Shown: positions 61,530 through 64,000 of the stretch, in pieces
How positions within the stretch are numbered: position 1 is the stretch's first letter
Layout: each line of letters begins with the position of its first letter
Origin: a bacterium D16-34
GTDB taxonomy: Bacteria; Actinomycetota; Coriobacteriia; Coriobacteriales; Eggerthellaceae
Assembly (NCBI GenBank): GCA_003612515.1
Contig: RAZB01000005.1
Span: 124,001 to 188,000 of the forward strand
Direction: 5' to 3'
DNA length: 64,000 nt
Position numbers and translations under genes: made by a program
The notes under the pieces: model-generated
Seen by the model: the letters and a program-made list of their open reading frames with translations, nothing else
Databases searched by the model: none
What the model was told of the DNA's origin: nothing

Positions 61530-63374
61530 TTACTGATTGGCAACTTCCTCGGTTTCCTCCTCAACAGGAGCATTTCCAAGAACGTCGCCAACTGAAACAG
61601 CGCCGTACTCTTCGCCCACATGAGCGTTTTGTTTGGCGATGTTTTCAGCCCACTCGCGAAGTTGGCGAGCTTCGAGTGAGTCAGGCGGGAACGGGGTACC
61701 TTCGCCAGCTTCAACGATTTGTGGGTCATGTTTAACCCATTTGAAGAACTGAACGCCCATCAATACAACAACGATGGAGAACGGTACGCCGCCAGCAACA
61801 GTTGCAAACTGAATCGTAGTCAAGAATGTTTGACCAGCGGTCAGTGCGAATGCAGCTGCCAAAGCGGTGATGCACAGTGCAAGAACTGCCTTGAAGCCGC
61901 GGCTCTGCTTTGCAGCAGGAGACACGAAGTTCGAAAGTGCCATAACGCCAGAGTCAACAGAAGAAATGATGTAACCGGCGATAAGGATGATTGCCAAGAT
62001 CGAAAGGATCGTCGGCATAATTTCGATCGCGTTGATAGAACGGATAGTCATGAACAGACCCATTGAAGAGTCAGCCATAGTAGCTTCGATCATCTCAGGT
62101 TGAGACATTGAAGCATAGGTGCCAGCGCCACCGACGATAACCGTCCAGATGATGCAGATGAGACCACCAACACCAACAACACCAACGATGAACTCACGCA
62201 GTGTACGACCGCGAGAGATGGTTGAAATGAAGCCAGCGGTGAAGGTTGCAAATGCGAAGCACCAGCAGAAGATGAAGAATGACCAGAATGCCTGCCAAGA
62301 CTCACCAAATGACTCAATGCCATTTTGGAGTCCAACAGCCTCCGAGAAGCCACTCATCAGCCAGAATTGATCGACGAATACGCCAATGGATTCTGGAACC
62401 ATACCCAAGATGAACAGTGTCGGTCCTGCTAAGAAGACAACGATCATGAACACGATTGAGATGATAGCATTCGCGTTTGAAATACGCTTAATGCCTTTAA
62501 CAACGCCAAACCATACTGACAAGGTTGCGCAGCCACCGAACAAGCAGATCGTTGCAACCAAGAGCAAGTCATTAACTGGAATACCGAACAGCTCGCTCAA
62601 GCCTGAGTCGAATTGGTAGGATGCCAAGCCAATTGAAGTAGTAAGACCAAAGATTGTTGCCAAAACAGCAATAATCTCAACAATGATGCCAACAACTTTG
62701 CTTGCTTTGCCTTCGCCAAAGAGGTTTTCTACCGAACCACGATAGGTAACGTCTTTGTGCATGTTGTAGCGTGAGTAGGACAGGAACAAAGAGACGAGGC
62801 AGTATACTGCCCAAGCCGGAATGCCCCAATGGAAATAGGTCCATGCAAGCGCTACGTCAGGCTGGAATTGCATATCCTGCAGCGTGAAGGGAATACCACC
62901 CATCATGAACAGGGGCTCTGCAACAGCCCAGAATACCAAGCCTACACCTTGACCGGTTGCAAACAACATGGCAACCCATGAGAAGTAGGTGAACGCAGGC
63001 TTAGCATTTTTGCCGCCCAGGCGAACCTTGCCATACTTTGAAGCTGCAATGAAAACACAAACTGCAAGCGTCATGAAGGTGGCAAGAACGATCCACCATG
63101 AGCAATATTGCGTAACAAAAGTACGCATGTTGTTGACCGCATCGGTGAATGCATCAGCGCTGATAGCAGCAACGATCAAAGAAAGAGCAACCACAACAAC
63201 TGCAATGCCGCGAATGATAAAGTCATGCTTGACCGTACGGCCAAGGCGGCTCATAGTATCGGGTTTTGCTTCCAGGTCAACTTCGCCTGTTTCATTTTCT
63301 TGTTCTTCGATAACCTGATTTACTACTTTGTCTTCGTTTGTCTCGACTTCGTCGATTTTGTCTTTTAGGCTCAT
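61530..63374 (-). CDS. BCCT-family transporter, substrate possibly creatinine/creatine
   Basis: 614 residues, about twelve helices, with a 50-residue acidic N-terminal tail and a long charged C-terminus. Family marks are AAISADAF..., GQGVGLVFWAVAEPL and ISRGRTLREFIVG. The aromatic block that holds quaternary amines in BCCT betaine carriers (rich in Trp before the SRGRT motif) reads FFIFCWCFAFATF here, so most Trp residues are lost and the ligand may not be betaine. It lies 48 bases behind a creatininase gene, which suggests uptake or exchange of creatinine or creatine (inference). Confidence 0.87.
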   Translation of the reverse strand: MSLKDKIDEVETNEDKVVNQVIEEQENETGEVDLEAKPDTMSRLGRTVKHDFIIRGIAVVVVALSLIVAAISADAFTDAVNNMRTFVTQYCSWWIVLATFMTLAVCVFIAASKYGKVRLGGKNAKPAFTYFSWVAMLFATGQGVGLVFWAVAEPLFMMGGIPFTLQDMQFQPDVALAWTYFHWGIPAWAVYCLVSLFLSYSRYNMHKDVTYRGSVENLFGEGKASKVVGIIVEIIAVLATIFGLTTSIGLASYQFDSGLSELFGIPVNDLLLVATICLFGGCATLSVWFGVVKGIKRISNANAIISIVFMIVVFLAGPTLFILGMVPESIGVFVDQFWLMSGFSEAVGLQNGIESFGESWQAFWSFFIFCWCFAFATFTAGFISTISRGRTLREFIVGVVGVGGLICIIWTVIVGGAGTYASMSQPEMIEATMADSSMGLFMTIRSINAIEIMPTILSILAIILIAGYIISSVDSGVMALSNFVSPAAKQSRGFKAVLALCITALAAAFALTAGQTFLTTIQFATVAGGVPFSIVVVLMGVQFFKWVKHDPQIVEAGEGTPFPPDSLEARQLREWAENIAKQNAHVGEEYGAVSVGDVLGNAPVEEETEEVANQ

Positions 63375-63422
63375 AAGAGATCCTATCTGATAAGAGTGAA
63401 TAGACAGGCTCGGTGCTAAAGA

Positions 63423-64000
63423 CTAAGCACCAAACTCTTTTTCGATGGCATCAACCATGTTTTTGACGGCTACATCGCGAAGGATCTCGCCCTTTTCCTT
63501 GGTTGAAGCACCGGGATGTGACAGGCACCCTGAGGGCGGAGTGTATTCAGGTTTGATAGGCAGTACGTCATAGTTAGGAAGTACTGCTGGCAATCCGACA
63601 TACAGCTCTTCATCAATTCGATCCATGTCAACCAAGTCGGGGTAGAGCAACAGCATAAGAGAGGTCTCCATGACGCCCGCATGCTCGAGATCCCAGCCGG
63701 TGAAGCCTTCGGGATACAGCTCTTCGATAGTCTTATCGTCTACAAAGTCCCAATAAGACATAAGCATGACTTCAACGTCATCGATGCCTTCCATACGCAA
63801 GTCGCGAAGTGCAAGATCTACACCCTCGTATACGAATTGATAATTCTCGTAGTGACCATTCATGAAAACAATCTTACGAGCGCCGTCTTCGGCAATGTTG
63901 CGACAGATGTCGCGAACGACTGCGATAAGGGTTGAACCATCAAGGTTCGTCGTGCCTGTGAGATGGAAGCCACCACCAGAACGCTGTTGTGATTTAAAGC
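63423..64000 (-). CDS. Creatininase (creatinine amidohydrolase), N-terminal part outside window
   Basis: Interconverts creatinine and creatine with two metal ions. At least 192 residues of the C-terminal part are present; the start lies beyond base 64000. The sequence matches the true creatininase, not only the superfamily: MNGHYENYQF, SYWDFV, YPEGFTGWDLEHAGVMETSLM and LYPDLVDMDR. Metal-binding Glu and the active-site Trp residues of SYWDFV and GWD are preserved. STKEKGEI.. and DAIEKEF close the protein. Likely in one transcript with the BCCT gene. Confidence 0.9.
   Translation of the reverse strand, partial: FKSQQRSGGGFHLTGTTNLDGSTLIAVVRDICRNIAEDGARKIVFMNGHYENYQFVYEGVDLALRDLRMEGIDDVEVMLMSYWDFVDDKTIEELYPEGFTGWDLEHAGVMETSLMLLLYPDLVDMDRIDEELYVGLPAVLPNYDVLPIKPEYTPPSGCLSHPGASTKEKGEILRDVAVKNMVDAIEKEFGA

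Noticed and set aside
1-64000. tRNA, rRNA, CRISPR, IS element or prophage
   Set aside because: Looked for cloverleaf sequences in the intergenic gaps, transposase or phage proteins and repeated spacers; none seen.

Overview
The window looks like a chromosomal stretch of an anaerobic, host-associated actinobacterium of the class Coriobacteriia, probably an Eggerthella/Slackia/Cryptobacterium-type organism with a moderate G+C content. This is inference from gene content. The pointers are a Rho with a long basic N-terminal insert, the gene order topoisomerase I - tmk - holB, an anaerobe's oxygen-defence set (2Fe-superoxide reductase, flavin reductase-rubredoxin), GatCAB amidation, ThyX, two-subunit Fe-S fumarase, and a creatininase beside a BCCT carrier. 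Most of the sequence is densely packed core metabolism and housekeeping. I see no rRNA, tRNA, CRISPR, prophage or insertion sequence.

Layout. 1-4.4 kb: the 5' part of a proline iminopeptidase (minus strand), then gatC-gatA-gatB. 4.5-9.6 kb (minus): an antimicrobial-peptide sensing and detoxification module of the Bce type: response regulator, intramembrane-sensing kinase, a previously untracked 32-residue membrane peptide, ABC ATPase and FtsX-type permease. A Bce-type operator and a promoter lie in front of the peptide-ATPase-permease unit. 9.8-11.6 kb: an AGCS amino acid/sodium symporter and a small membrane protein. 11.6-19.4 kb: a structured leader and a compact histidine operon (hisZG fusion, D, C, B, H, A, F, I). 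19.5-28.2 kb: transaldolase, rho, sppA, a divergent methionyl-tRNA-synthetase-like protein, rnhA, an NlpC/P60 wall hydrolase and a PAS-GGDEF cyclase. 28.2-36.4 kb: engB (minus), rpsB-tsf, murA, an LCP-like protein, an Nfu protein, two small Cys-rich proteins, lgt and desulfoferrodoxin. 36.5-43.6 kb: pyk, a class II aldolase, an extended L31, flavin reductase-rubredoxin, a methyltransferase (minus), thyX, a DUF1385 protein and a small exported protein (minus).

43.6-57.5 kb is one long plus-strand run: an archaeal-type topoisomerase IA, mdh, the two fumarase subunits, tmk, holB, ricT/PSP1, pncB, two tandem degV genes, a degenerate hydroxyisobutyrate-dehydrogenase-like protein and a PflX radical SAM protein. 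57.5-59.9 kb (minus) is a coupled pair of predicted DNA-repair proteins (radical SAM plus TIGR03915/DUF4130) with two tandem LexA-like boxes in front. 60.0-64.0 kb (minus) holds a CmpB-type membrane protein, a BCCT transporter and a creatininase that runs off the window end.

The most interesting points are the complete Bce-like module with its micropeptide and near-perfect operator, the LexA-like boxes before the repair pair and the four-cysteine insert in one of its proteins, the creatininase/BCCT pair, the HisZ-HisG fusion, and the tRNA-synthetase-like protein whose KMSKS loop has become KKASS.
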